Assembly: GCA_019247305.1 (NCBI GenBank)
Contig: JAFAPC010000107.1
Coordinates: forward strand, 1-64,000
DNA from: Pseudonocardiales bacterium
Lineage (GTDB): Bacteria > Actinomycetota > Actinomycetes > Mycobacteriales > Pseudonocardiaceae
Direction of reading: 5' to 3'
DNA length: 64,000 nucleotides
Shown: positions 55,628 to 63,540 of the stretch, one piece after another
Numbering within the stretch: the first letter of the stretch is position 1
Layout of the letters: the number at the start of each line of letters is the position of its first letter
The notes under the pieces: generated by a model
Told to the model about the DNA's origin: nothing
Seen by the model: the letters and a program-made list of their open reading frames with translations, nothing else
Databases searched by the model: none
Translations under genes and position numbers: made by a program

Positions 55628-57559
55628 GTGTATTATATCGCGGAGATCGGCAAGAACAGCAACGGCGACCTCAGTCGCTGTGAGCTGCTGCTATATGCGG
55701 CCGCGAGAGCCGGCGCAAACGCTGTGCGGTTCGCTCATTTCTCGCTGCTGGACAGCGTCCATGAGGACGCTCTGTCCCCGTCAGCGGAGCGGGCCTGGTC
55801 GCTGAAATTGGAGCTGCCGTTCCTGGAGGAGAATCTCTTCGCCTCCGAGGAGTATCGCACGATCCTTGGCTGGTGTGCCGAGTTGGGCATCGATTTCGTC
55901 GGCACCCCGTGGGACCTGTCGTCGCTAGAGATGTTCGCGGCGTGCGGCGTCACTCACTTCAAGGTGAACTCGCTCAACGCCTACAATGCCCCGCTGCTGT
56001 CGCGAGTGCTCCAGGTGGCCACGCGGACCTATCTGTCGACCGGCGGCCTCTCCGAACGCCAGGTATGTAAGCTGTGCACCGGCGTTCCACTGCGCGACCA
56101 CAACGTGGTGCTGATGCACGCGGTAACTGCGTATCCGGCTCCGGTCTCGGTCATCAACATGCGGGCGCTGGAGACCCTGCGCCGTTACCACCCGGTCGTC
56201 GGCTACTCCAGCAACGACATACTCGACACCAGCGCCCCGGCCGCATACGCGATGGGGGCGACTGTCCTCGACAAGCACCTTCATCTGACCGACAGCGATT
56301 TCCCGGCGCACCGCGCGTCGGTGAGTGTGGCGCGTTTCGCGGAGTTGGTGGCCCACCTTGAGGAGTTCTCAGCAACCCTGGGCCGCCCTACCAAGCAGGA
56401 ATCGCGCGGTGAGATGGCTAACCGTGATGTGCTTGCCAAGGGCTTGGTTCTGGCGCACGACGTGCCGGCGGGTGCCTTGATCAGCCCAGACGACCTCGCT
56501 CTCCAGCTCCCACCCAAGGGCGTCCTAGCGGAGTCTTGGCACGACGTGGTGGGGGCCAGGGCCAGCCGGGACCTCACCCGCGGCAGCTACCTGTTCAGCA
56601 GCGACGTGACCGCGCGGCCCACCGACAAGGGCTACCGGGGAGACGACCACGGGAACTCGCTCGGCGAGCGCGGTCTCGTGCCGGGCACACGCGGAGTCGT
56701 GGTGCGGCTCAAAGACATCGAAGAGATGACCGCCGGCCGGGACTTCGACTATGTGGAGGTGCACTACGCGGCCGGGGATCTAGACAAGCCCGACACCTGC
56801 CGGGACTACGACCTAGATCTCGTTGTCCACCTGCCCGAGTACGCCTCCGGGGTGCTTCTGGACCTGTGCTCCTACGACGAAGCGCTGCGCCGATATTCGA
56901 TCGAGGTGATCAACCGCGTCATGGACAAGGCGCGCGGACTCAAGCGGCACTTTGCCCGCTGCACCGGCGACGTGCGGTTCGTAGTGCACCCCGGCGCCCT
57001 CACCTATCCGAAGCTGCTCGACGATCCCAGCCAGCAGTACGACCTGTTCGCCGATTCCATGCGGCGGCTGGACACCAGCGGACTGCATATCCTGATCGAG
57101 AACATGACGCCGTTCGCGTGGTTCATCGACGGCGACTGGTCTCCCAGGCAGGGGCAGACCAACAGCTTTATGGAGCCGCAGGCGATGGCAGAATTCCTGG
57201 GGGAGCATATGTATTCCATGTGCCTGGATTTGTGCCATGCAAAGCTTTACTGCAACCACGCCGGCATCGAGCTGTCCGCGTATATGCGGACGGTCAAACC
57301 GTTCGTCCAGCACATCCACTTCTCTGACTGCACGGGGATCGACGGCGAGGGCATCCAGGTCAGCGACGGAGAGATCAACTGGTCCGAGGTGTGCGAGATC
57401 TTCGCCGATTACGAGTACGGTTGGACACCGGAGATCTGGAACGGCCACCACGATCACGGCTCGAAGTTCTGTGAAGCGCACCGCCGGCTGGCCGACGAGT
57501 TCCGCCAGTACTGGAAAGCGCAGGGCCTGGTTCGCGAGCCGACCGAGCTGTCGACATAG
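55628..57559 (+). CDS. NeuB-like synthase/SAF domain fused to a xylose isomerase-like TIM barrel
   Basis: GTG 55628 begins a 643-residue fusion. Residues 1-260 form a NeuB-type barrel (YYIAEIGKNSNGDLSRCE; FKVNSLNAYNAPLL; STGGLSERQ; HAVTAYPAPVSVINMRAL), 275-335 a SAF antifreeze-like domain (GLVLAHDVPAGALISPDDL), and 355-640 an AP-endonuclease-2/sugar-isomerase barrel with likely metal ligands (LIENMTPFAW, DLCHAKLYCNH, QHIHFSDC, TPEIWNGHHDHG). Usual NeuB residues are altered: NHNG is NSNG, the AVKFQ lysine is arginine (AVRFAHF), and SDHT is SSND. It may therefore use a different acceptor sugar. The fusion is unusual; enzyme activity is inferred only. Confidence 0.82.
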   Translation: MYYIAEIGKNSNGDLSRCELLLYAAARAGANAVRFAHFSLLDSVHEDALSPSAERAWSLKLELPFLEENLFASEEYRTILGWCAELGIDFVGTPWDLSSLEMFAACGVTHFKVNSLNAYNAPLLSRVLQVATRTYLSTGGLSERQVCKLCTGVPLRDHNVVLMHAVTAYPAPVSVINMRALETLRRYHPVVGYSSNDILDTSAPAAYAMGATVLDKHLHLTDSDFPAHRASVSVARFAELVAHLEEFSATLGRPTKQESRGEMANRDVLAKGLVLAHDVPAGALISPDDLALQLPPKGVLAESWHDVVGARASRDLTRGSYLFSSDVTARPTDKGYRGDDHGNSLGERGLVPGTRGVVVRLKDIEEMTAGRDFDYVEVHYAAGDLDKPDTCRDYDLDLVVHLPEYASGVLLDLCSYDEALRRYSIEVINRVMDKARGLKRHFARCTGDVRFVVHPGALTYPKLLDDPSQQYDLFADSMRRLDTSGLHILIENMTPFAWFIDGDWSPRQGQTNSFMEPQAMAEFLGEHMYSMCLDLCHAKLYCNHAGIELSAYMRTVKPFVQHIHFSDCTGIDGEGIQVSDGEINWSEVCEIFADYEYGWTPEIWNGHHDHGSKFCEAHRRLADEFRQYWKAQGLVREPTELST

Positions 57560-57599
57560 CAGCTTGATTCAGAGCCGAATGAACAAAGAGGATCATGGC

Positions 57600-58922
57600 A
57601 TGCACGCTGTCATTTTGGCCGGAGGCAAGGGAACGAGGCTGGCGGAGGTCACCACCGACATTCCCAAGCCTCTGGTTCCGGTGCTGGGCCGCCCGGTACT
57701 TGAGTACCAGGTCGAGAATCTGCGTCGATCCGGGATCACTGAGATGACGCTCGTGGTGGGCTACCTCGGGCAGCAGATCAAGAACCACTTCGGTGACGGT
57801 GAGGAGTTCGGTGTGCGCATTGGCTATTTCACCGAGGACCGTCCGCTAGGGACCGCGGGTTGCCTCGCCTGGCTCCGGGACTGGCTGCCCGATCGTTTCG
57901 TCACGCTCTACGGCGACCTGATGATGGACCTGAGCTTCGCCCGACTTCTCGCGTTTCACGACCGTCATCCCGGCCGGTGCACGCCCGCCGTCCACCCCAA
58001 CAACCACCCCTATGACAGTGACCTCCTCGTGCTGGACCGTTCCGGCGCGGTCCGGCAAATCGTGCGTAAGAGCGAGCCCCGGGACCGGCCGTACGGCAAC
58101 TGCGTCAACGCTGGTATCTGCGTACTGGACCGAGCGACACTCGACACCCTGCGCCCCGGTGTCGTGCACGACCTTGAACGCGACGTCATCGAACCCGCCG
58201 TTCAACGAGGGGAGGCATACGCCTATCGAACCACCGAATACGTCAAGGACATGGGAACACCGCAGCGTTACGCTCAGGTGATCCGGCATGTGGCCGACGG
58301 ACTGGTCGCCGCGCGCAATCTGACGCGCTGGCAGAAGGCCATCTTCCTAGACCGCGACGGCACGCTGAACAGGTACGTTGGGCTCCTGTCTCGTCCGGAG
58401 CAACTGTACATTCCCGATGAGGTATACGCGGCGCTAGCCGCGATCAACGAGTCGAGTTTCCTGGCGATCGTGGTCAGCAATCAGCCAGTCGTCGCCCGCA
58501 ACCTGTGCACCCTCGACGAGCTCGACGAGATCAATCGCCGGCTGGAAACGATGCTGGGCGAGCGTCACGTCTACATCGACGACCTGCTCTGCTGTCTACA
58601 CCATCCTGACCAGGGATACCCGGAAGAAAACCCGGACTACAAAATGGCCTGCGACTGCCGCAAGCCCCGCACCGCACTGGTCGACCGGGCGGTCGAGGCC
58701 TACCACATCGACCCTGGCGCGTCGTACTTCGTCGGCGACACCACGACCGACATTCAGACCGGCCGTAACGCCGGCCTGCGCACCGTTCTGCTCAAGACCG
58801 GGTTGGCGGGCCGCGACGGTAAGTACGACGCGACCGCCGACCTGTGCGCCGACAACCTCTTTGATGCCGTGACCGCGATTCTCGCCGAGACGGGGAGGCG
58901 GCCGGCACCCGCACACGTGTAA
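57600..58922 (+). CDS. bifunctional heptose-1-phosphate guanylyltransferase (HddC) / heptose bisphosphatase (GmhB)
   Basis: ATG 57600 (a second ATG at 57579 is possible) gives 440 residues. The N-terminal half (1-240) is a sugar-1-phosphate nucleotidyltransferase: MHAVILAGGKGTRLAEVTTD, IPKPLVPVLGRPVLEYQ, YFTEDRPLGTAG and a VKDMGTPQRYAQV end. The C-terminal half is a HAD phosphatase of the GmhB type: IFLDRDGTLNRYVG, SNQPVVARN, a zinc-loop CCLHHPDQGY with CDCRKP, and FVGDTTTDIQTGRNAG. In other bacteria HddC and GmhB are separate enzymes acting at adjacent steps, so a fusion makes pathway sense. Substrates are inferred from neighbours. Confidence 0.85.
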   Translation: MHAVILAGGKGTRLAEVTTDIPKPLVPVLGRPVLEYQVENLRRSGITEMTLVVGYLGQQIKNHFGDGEEFGVRIGYFTEDRPLGTAGCLAWLRDWLPDRFVTLYGDLMMDLSFARLLAFHDRHPGRCTPAVHPNNHPYDSDLLVLDRSGAVRQIVRKSEPRDRPYGNCVNAGICVLDRATLDTLRPGVVHDLERDVIEPAVQRGEAYAYRTTEYVKDMGTPQRYAQVIRHVADGLVAARNLTRWQKAIFLDRDGTLNRYVGLLSRPEQLYIPDEVYAALAAINESSFLAIVVSNQPVVARNLCTLDELDEINRRLETMLGERHVYIDDLLCCLHHPDQGYPEENPDYKMACDCRKPRTALVDRAVEAYHIDPGASYFVGDTTTDIQTGRNAGLRTVLLKTGLAGRDGKYDATADLCADNLFDAVTAILAETGRRPAPAHV

Positions 58923-58966
58923 ACGACCGAGTCTGTGGACCGCTGTAGGAGAGAGGGGACAGTCCC

Positions 58967-59563
58967 ATGCGGGAACGTTCCGTCCTGATGATGAACTTCA
59001 CGCCCGGAGTTCAAGAATACCTCGACGGGCTAAAGAAAGTCATCGACGAATTCGACATCGACCAGGTAACCCTCGTGATGGAGCGCCTGCTCGCTGCGTA
59101 CTGGCGACGCGCCTCCGTCTATGTCTTCGGCAACGGTGGCAGCGCCTCCACCGCCTCGCACTTCGTCAACGATTTTAACAAGGGCATCAGTGAGCGGCTC
59201 AACCAGGGCTTTCGCTTCTTCTGCCTGAACGACAACGTCCCAACGATGATGGCTGTGGCCAACGACATCAGCTACGACCGAATCTTCGCGCTCCAGCTTA
59301 AGAACTACCTGCAGCCAGGCGACGTGGTGTTCGCCATCTCCGGCAGCGGCAACTCCACCAACGTCATCGAGGCCGTGCGTTTCGCCAACCAGTGCGGCGT
59401 CGAGACGATCGGCCTCGTCGGATTCGACGGTGGTCGATTGAAGAAGCTAGTGCGGTCCTGCATCCACGTGCCGGTCGACGACATGCAGAAGGCGGAGGAT
59501 CTACACCTGGTCATCAACCACGTCATGATGGTGCTCTTCAAAGAGCACCTTCAGGCCGAGTGA
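58967..59563 (+). CDS. gmhA: sedoheptulose-7-phosphate isomerase
   Basis: This 198-residue SIS-domain protein matches GmhA: YVFGNGGSASTASHFVNDF with the nucleotide/sugar-phosphate loop, SGSGNSTNVIEAV, VGFDGGRLKKL and the C-terminal DLHLVINHVMM helix. GmhA converts sedoheptulose 7-phosphate to D-glycero-D-manno-heptose 7-phosphate, the committed step of heptose synthesis. ATG 58967 follows AGGAGAGAGGGG by some distance; ATG 58988 or 58991 are alternative in-frame starts. It is preceded by HddC-GmhB and followed by the kinase. Confidence 0.88.
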   Translation: MRERSVLMMNFTPGVQEYLDGLKKVIDEFDIDQVTLVMERLLAAYWRRASVYVFGNGGSASTASHFVNDFNKGISERLNQGFRFFCLNDNVPTMMAVANDISYDRIFALQLKNYLQPGDVVFAISGSGNSTNVIEAVRFANQCGVETIGLVGFDGGRLKKLVRSCIHVPVDDMQKAEDLHLVINHVMMVLFKEHLQAE

Positions 59564-59578
59564 GGAGGTGTCCAGACG

Positions 59579-60652
59579 ATGCGCTCACTGGTAGTGTCGC
59601 GCACCCCGCTCCGGATCAGCTTCTTCGGCGGCGGCACCGACTTGCCCGGTTACTACCGCAGGCACGGCGGCCGGGTACTGAGCTTCGCCATCGACCGGTA
59701 CGTATACGTCGCGGTGAAGCCCGGCTGGGACGACGAGCTGGTACTGCGCTGCGGCGGCCTGGAACGGGCGCGCACAGCAGACGAGGTCTCGCACGGCATC
59801 GTCCGGGAGGCGCTGCGCCTCACTGGACATCCCAGTGGGCTGGAGGTTGTTAGCCTGTCCGACATCCCGTCTTTCGGCAGCGGACTCGGTTCCTCCAGTG
59901 CATTCACGGTGGGATTGCTCAACGCATTATACGCTTATCGAGGCGAGACGCGGCCGGCAAGCGAGCTTGCAGAGCTCGCCTGCCACATTGAGATCGATCT
60001 GCTCGGTGAGCCGATCGGCAAGCAGGACCAGTACGCCAGTGCGGTAGGCGGATGCCATGAGTACCTATTCCATTCAGACGGCACGGTGACCGTCGACCCG
60101 GTCGACGTCCCACCGGAGTGTGCCGCCATGCTCGATCGGTACGCTCTGACGTTCTACACCGGACGCACCCGGCGGGCTGCCGACGTCCTGAGGGACCAAC
60201 GGGCCCGCATCGACGCTACCGAGGATCATCTGCACGTCTTAAAGGAGATCGTCACCGACGGCCGGCGGTGCCTGGCGGAGTCGGATATCGCACGCCTTGG
60301 GGAACTGCTGCACACGAGCTGGGAGACGAAGAAGAAACTGTCAGATCGGATCCACGACAACGAGATCAACTCAACGTACGAAGCAGCTCGGCGGGCAGGA
60401 GCGTACGGCGGAAAGCTGCTCGGTGCTGGCGGCGGCGGCTTTCTGCTGTTCCTCTGTCCACCCGAGCGCCACAATGCCCTGCGCGCGGCGCTGAGGGGTC
60501 TGCGGGAGATGCCCTTCCGACTTAGTGCGCCGGGCACCACGATCTTGGTGGGAGCACCCGATCCGGGATCCGCATTTCCAGTCACCTGGACGGCTGCTTC
60601 GCGGACCACGTCGGAGCGTGACGGGTGCGATGGCGAGGTGAGGGGTGGGTAA
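59579..60652 (+). CDS. hddA: GHMP kinase, D-glycero-D-manno-heptose 7-phosphate kinase-like
   Basis: This 357-residue GHMP kinase has RTPLRISFFGGGTDLPGYY (motif 1), PSFGSGLGSSSAFTVGLL (ATP-binding motif 2) and KLLGAGGGGFLLF (motif 3), and GKQDQYASAVGG near the centre. These combine in HddA, which phosphorylates heptose 7-phosphate at C1. A GAGGAGGTG site precedes ATG 59579, and GmhA ends 15 bases before. The C-terminal ~30 residues are Ser/Thr/Gly-rich and overlap the next gene by eight bases. A fucokinase- or mevalonate-kinase-like role is less likely in this context. Confidence 0.87.
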   Translation: MRSLVVSRTPLRISFFGGGTDLPGYYRRHGGRVLSFAIDRYVYVAVKPGWDDELVLRCGGLERARTADEVSHGIVREALRLTGHPSGLEVVSLSDIPSFGSGLGSSSAFTVGLLNALYAYRGETRPASELAELACHIEIDLLGEPIGKQDQYASAVGGCHEYLFHSDGTVTVDPVDVPPECAAMLDRYALTFYTGRTRRAADVLRDQRARIDATEDHLHVLKEIVTDGRRCLAESDIARLGELLHTSWETKKKLSDRIHDNEINSTYEAARRAGAYGGKLLGAGGGGFLLFLCPPERHNALRAALRGLREMPFRLSAPGTTILVGAPDPGSAFPVTWTAASRTTSERDGCDGEVRGG

Positions 60653-61355
60653 AGCAGATCCCTCCGGTAATGACGCGCGGGGACCAGTACGGGCGGTGAT
60701 CTTCGATCTCGACGGCGTGCTCGTCGACAGCGAACCGAACTATTTCGAGTCCGAGCGGCGGCTGCTCGCGGACTACGGCATCGACTTCACGCCAGTGATG
60801 AAGCGGCCGTATATCGGCATGAGCAGCAAGGAGATGCTCGACGACGTGGTATCCCGATTCGGCATCCCCGAACGCGTCGACGTTCTGCTCGCCCGGAAAA
60901 ACACTTACTACCTCGACATCGCCGCCCGCGCCACCACGGTGTACGCCCAGACGCGACACCTGCTCCAATTGTTGCACCAGCACGGATACCCCTTAGCGCT
61001 GGCATCGGGCTCCTCACCCGAGGTCATCGACGTCATACTTTCCGCAGCCGGCCTGCTGGACCTCTTCGACCTCGTGGTATCGGCGGATTCCGTCGTGCGC
61101 GGCAAGCCAGCACCAGATCTGTTCCTAGCGGCGGCGAGAGGCCTCGGCGTCGAACCCGCGAGCTGTATCGTCCTGGAGGACTCTAGCCACGGCGTGCGAG
61201 CCGCGATCAGCGCCGGCATGCGGTGTATCGCAATCCCGTACCTGCTGGACGCGCCACTCGACGAAAGCTTCTCCGACGCCCACCTGCTAATCGGAACAGG
61301 GATGGCCGGGCTACATGCCGACGACATGTTCGAGTGGATCCGCTCCCAGAATTAG
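60645..61355 (+). CDS. HAD-IA hydrolase, sugar-phosphatase or beta-phosphoglucomutase-like
   Basis: GTG 60645 overlaps the kinase gene. The 236-residue protein has the HAD nucleophile motif VIFDLDGVLVDSEPN, a helical cap (ESERRLLADYGIDF; YIGMSSKEMLDDVVSRF), ASGSSPEVIDVILSAAGL (motif 2), RGKPAPDLFLAAARGLGV (motif 3) and LEDSSHGVRAAISAGM (motif 4). In the pathway it might dephosphorylate an intermediate or recycle a side product. It is the last gene of the operon; an IS3-like remnant follows. Confidence 0.85.
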   Translation: MGKADPSGNDARGPVRAVIFDLDGVLVDSEPNYFESERRLLADYGIDFTPVMKRPYIGMSSKEMLDDVVSRFGIPERVDVLLARKNTYYLDIAARATTVYAQTRHLLQLLHQHGYPLALASGSSPEVIDVILSAAGLLDLFDLVVSADSVVRGKPAPDLFLAAARGLGVEPASCIVLEDSSHGVRAAISAGMRCIAIPYLLDAPLDESFSDAHLLIGTGMAGLHADDMFEWIRSQN

Positions 61356-61414
61356 CCGGGCTTCGCCCCATGCCCGAAGGCATGCTGGTGGCCGCCATCT
61401 ACCACTGCCAGTGC

Positions 61415-61530
61415 GGGCCCTGGTGTGCTCAGATCACCATGGCGGCTCGGACCGTGATCCTTGACCAGACGAACCGCCTTCGCCCTGGTCTCCTTGTCGA
61501 ACCTGCTCGGCCATCGCCCCCTGGAAGCTG
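61415..61530 (-). pseudogene. IS3-family OrfA remnant
   Basis: On the minus strand a short frame reads WPSRFDKETRAKAVRLVKDH, typical of the N-terminal helix-turn-helix of IS3-family OrfA, before it degenerates. No OrfB or terminal repeat is seen in the 215 bases between the HAD gene and the next gene. It marks the right border of the heptose block. Confidence 0.5.
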
Positions 61531-61569
61531 AGCTTCCGCCGAGTGCCGACGACGAGCGTTTTTGTGACA

Positions 61570-62304
61570 TTAACCGGTCAATCCTGATTTGGACCCACGT
61601 ATCCATTCGGTACCACTCGATACGAGAAACAATTTAACTTGCTCTTTGGTCCATTCTAGGGCGAGCGGCTGAAAACATGCACACTGGGTTAATGGTATTC
61701 CTTGCATTCCGCATAGGCATACTCCTGTCAGTTGAAGACCGTAGGCCGCCGCAACAAACTGTTCGTCTCCCGGAAGGGGGATACTCTTAATCAGTTCGTG
61801 AGCAAAAGTGCACTCGGGAGTATGCAGCGGCGTCCGCCATTTTAGCATCGCCATATCAGCCACGGTTTCATGCATCTGCGCTTTTACGTCAAGGATTTGT
61901 TGGGCGAGTCGCGCCATCCACTTGCAACGGAAGCGACCCCATCGGCGCCGTAGAGCGTTCCATGTGTCACGGCTTACACGATCGGCGATTTTGCCAGCAG
62001 TCGCGTCCATTGCTCCATCATTGATAGCCGCCATGCAGAACTCGGCAGCTTCACCGATTCGCTCCCGTTCCCTTTTGTGTATCGAACGACGAGAATCAAT
62101 TTTGTATTCAGGTGGACCATTCCGAAAACTTGTTGCTGGCGGCAAAGGAGCGACTGAATCACCTCCACTGCTGGGCCTCTTGGGCCTGCTGCTATCCCGA
62201 GTGCGCTGAGATGGAACAGTCCCCCCGCCTGCGGGTAACCGACGGTAGTGAGGTTTGACCCAATGCCCGTCACGGTAATGACCCTTTACATATACACGCC
62301 GCAT
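61570..62304 (-). CDS. orphan hypothetical protein, A+T-richer than neighbours
   Basis: ATG 62304 follows AAGGGGAA closely. The 244-residue protein opens with the basic, repeat-like RRVYVKGHYRDGHWVKPHYRR-type segment known from some secreted or surface proteins and toxin-associated proteins. A proline/serine-rich linker comes next, then a helical middle (RERERIGEAAEFCMAAIND, WNALRRRWGRF) and a Cys-containing end (GVCLCGMQGIPLTQCACF). There is no signal peptide or membrane helix. Base composition is lower in GC than the surrounding genes, suggesting horizontal origin. Function is unknown. Confidence 0.6.
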   Translation of the reverse strand: MRRVYVKGHYRDGHWVKPHYRRLPAGGGTVPSQRTRDSSRPKRPSSGGDSVAPLPPATSFRNGPPEYKIDSRRSIHKRERERIGEAAEFCMAAINDGAMDATAGKIADRVSRDTWNALRRRWGRFRCKWMARLAQQILDVKAQMHETVADMAMLKWRTPLHTPECTFAHELIKSIPLPGDEQFVAAAYGLQLTGVCLCGMQGIPLTQCACFQPLALEWTKEQVKLFLVSSGTEWIRGSKSGLTG

Positions 62305-62427
62305 GACAAGTTCCCCTTGAAAGAGTTGCCGCTTAGGGAAACTCCAACATGCTCAACCGGCGCCTGCGCGTGAGTTTTGAGGCAGTTGTGCCGTGGCAAA
62401 TCTTCTGAGCAGGCAGAGGCGCAAGGT

Positions 62428-62441
62428 GTAGAAATTTCTAC
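62428..62441. promoter_or_regulatory. perfect 14-bp palindrome, candidate operator
   Basis: GTAGAAATTTCTAC is a perfect palindrome lying 124 bases before the start of the orphan gene at 62304, in an A+T-rich pocket of an otherwise GC-rich region. A dimeric repressor site is the simplest reading. The remaining 62305-62556 interval shows no gene. Confidence 0.5.
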
Positions 62442-62556
62442 CATTTGGTGCAGTGCTGCGCGGGCCACTCACCGGCGCGAGCGGCTGACTATCTTACGGA
62501 CGGTAGCTGAGCTGGATACGTTCATCCCTGTGCCACGCTGGTCACCGACCTGAACA

Positions 62557-62856
62557 TCAGGTGCGCCGCGCTTGCACAGTTGGCGCGGCTGAGCGGTCAC
62601 CGGCGACATCGCCGGTCCCGGTGGGTAGTACCCGCACCAGGTGGGGCCGGATACGGGTCAGCGTGGTCTCGCCGTCGAATCGCACTACCAACCGGGAGGC
62701 GCTGCGGCGCAGCACCACACCCCGCTTGCCCAGCCGTGAACGCAATGCCCCAAGCTCGGTGCCCACCTGGGTCTGCTCGACCTGGCCGCGCACCGGGATA
62801 TGAGTCCCATCCGCGTCACGCCACGGGTCGCAGGCCGGTTTCGCTTGTCCACTCAC
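62557..62856 (-). CDS. hypothetical protein, last gene of the small-gene chain
   Basis: GTG 62856 (GTGAGTG context) starts a 99-residue basic protein that overlaps the end of the 62816-63115 gene by 41 bases in another frame. It contains a QVGTELGALRSRLGKRGVVL segment and a VVRFDGETTLTRIRPHLVRV strand-rich part. There are no cysteine pairs apart from one Cys. I do not recognise a family. The overlap suggests translational coupling with the preceding gene. Confidence 0.5.
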   Translation of the reverse strand: MSGQAKPACDPWRDADGTHIPVRGQVEQTQVGTELGALRSRLGKRGVVLRRSASRLVVRFDGETTLTRIRPHLVRVLPTGTGDVAGDRSAAPTVQARRT

Positions 62857-63115
62857 CGGGCGGTGCGCACGCCGTTGGCACCCATAGCGCCCTAACCAAT
62901 CGGGTAGATAACGCCTTCTGCCCGGCGGTGATCACGATGTCGCGGTAGATCAACATTGCGGCCGGTACTGAGGGCGCCTGACTAGGCAGGCCACGCCGAC
63001 ACTCATCCGCTAGATCGGTTAGCTCTCCCTCCGGTGCACCGTCCAGCCAGGCCCGCCGGAACATCAAATACGCGTCTATCCACGGATCGCCCGTGACATA
63101 GAGTGGTTCACTCAC
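62816..63115 (-). CDS. hypothetical protein of the small-gene chain
   Basis: GTG 63115 has AGGGAGG about 11 bases upstream, inside the end of the preceding gene. The 99-residue protein reads SEPLYVTGDPWIDAYLMFRR, then AWLDGAPEGELTDLADECRR and an ALSTRLVRALWVPTA helix. It is mostly helical and cytosolic, with no recognised domain. It lies eight bases after the 63124-63303 gene. Function unknown. Confidence 0.55.
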   Translation of the reverse strand: MSEPLYVTGDPWIDAYLMFRRAWLDGAPEGELTDLADECRRGLPSQAPSVPAAMLIYRDIVITAGQKALSTRLVRALWVPTACAPPGEWTSETGLRPVA

Positions 63116-63123
63116 GTCCGCAG

Positions 63124-63303
63124 CTACCTCCCTGCGAGATCGGCATGTTCGGCATCGGCAAAATATGGAACCGGCTGGCCACCGGGAGGCGATTCGGGGG
63201 CATCCCTCCACCAATGGCCAGCCGGGGCCTCGAAGGCGACGTGCCGCACCCCGCTGGTGCCACCGCAGGATGGGCATGAGTCACGCTCGGCGGGACCGGT
63301 CAC
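63124..63303 (-). CDS. 59-residue zinc-ribbon-like hypothetical protein
   Basis: GTG 63303 starts VTGPAERDSCPSCGGTSGVR, with one CxxC knuckle, continues HVAFEAPAGHWWRDAPESPPG and stops at TAG 63124-63126. The start is 12 bases after the stop of the 63316-63540 gene, and the stop is eight bases before the next GTG, so it fits exactly into the chain. The knuckle resembles that of the 16763-16942 protein. Function unknown. Confidence 0.6.
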   Translation of the reverse strand: MTGPAERDSCPSCGGTSGVRHVAFEAPAGHWWRDAPESPPGGQPVPYFADAEHADLAGR

Positions 63304-63315
63304 CGTGGTCGGCGC

Positions 63316-63540
63316 TCATCCCAGCCACTTCCCCAGGGCGTTCAGCACCGTCCGGGCGGCGTCTTCCTCGATCGTGACCGTGCAGCACCCCGTGACGTGC
63401 GGATCGAACTGAATCCGACCATCCGGCAACTTGCTCACCAACAGATTCGTAAAACCCCACGGTCCTCCGCACGTGTGGCAGCTGGCATGGACCGTGACCC
63501 GGTTCTCCCGCCGCTCCGACCACAGCTGAGAGGCGCTCAC
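63316..63540 (-). CDS. hypothetical small Cys-containing protein
   Basis: GTG 63540 overlaps the stop codon of the upstream gene (GTGA). The 74-residue product has CHTCGGPWGF near the middle and GCCTVTIEEDAARTVLNALG near the end, so three cysteine positions could bind a metal. It is probably part of the same transcript as the genes either side. No family recognised. Confidence 0.55.
   Translation of the reverse strand: MSASQLWSERRENRVTVHASCHTCGGPWGFTNLLVSKLPDGRIQFDPHVTGCCTVTIEEDAARTVLNALGKWLG

Noticed and set aside
57237-57599. An upstream extension of the HddC-GmhB gene
   Set aside because: It overlaps the NeuB fusion gene in another frame and the nucleotidyltransferase fold starts at ATG 57600.
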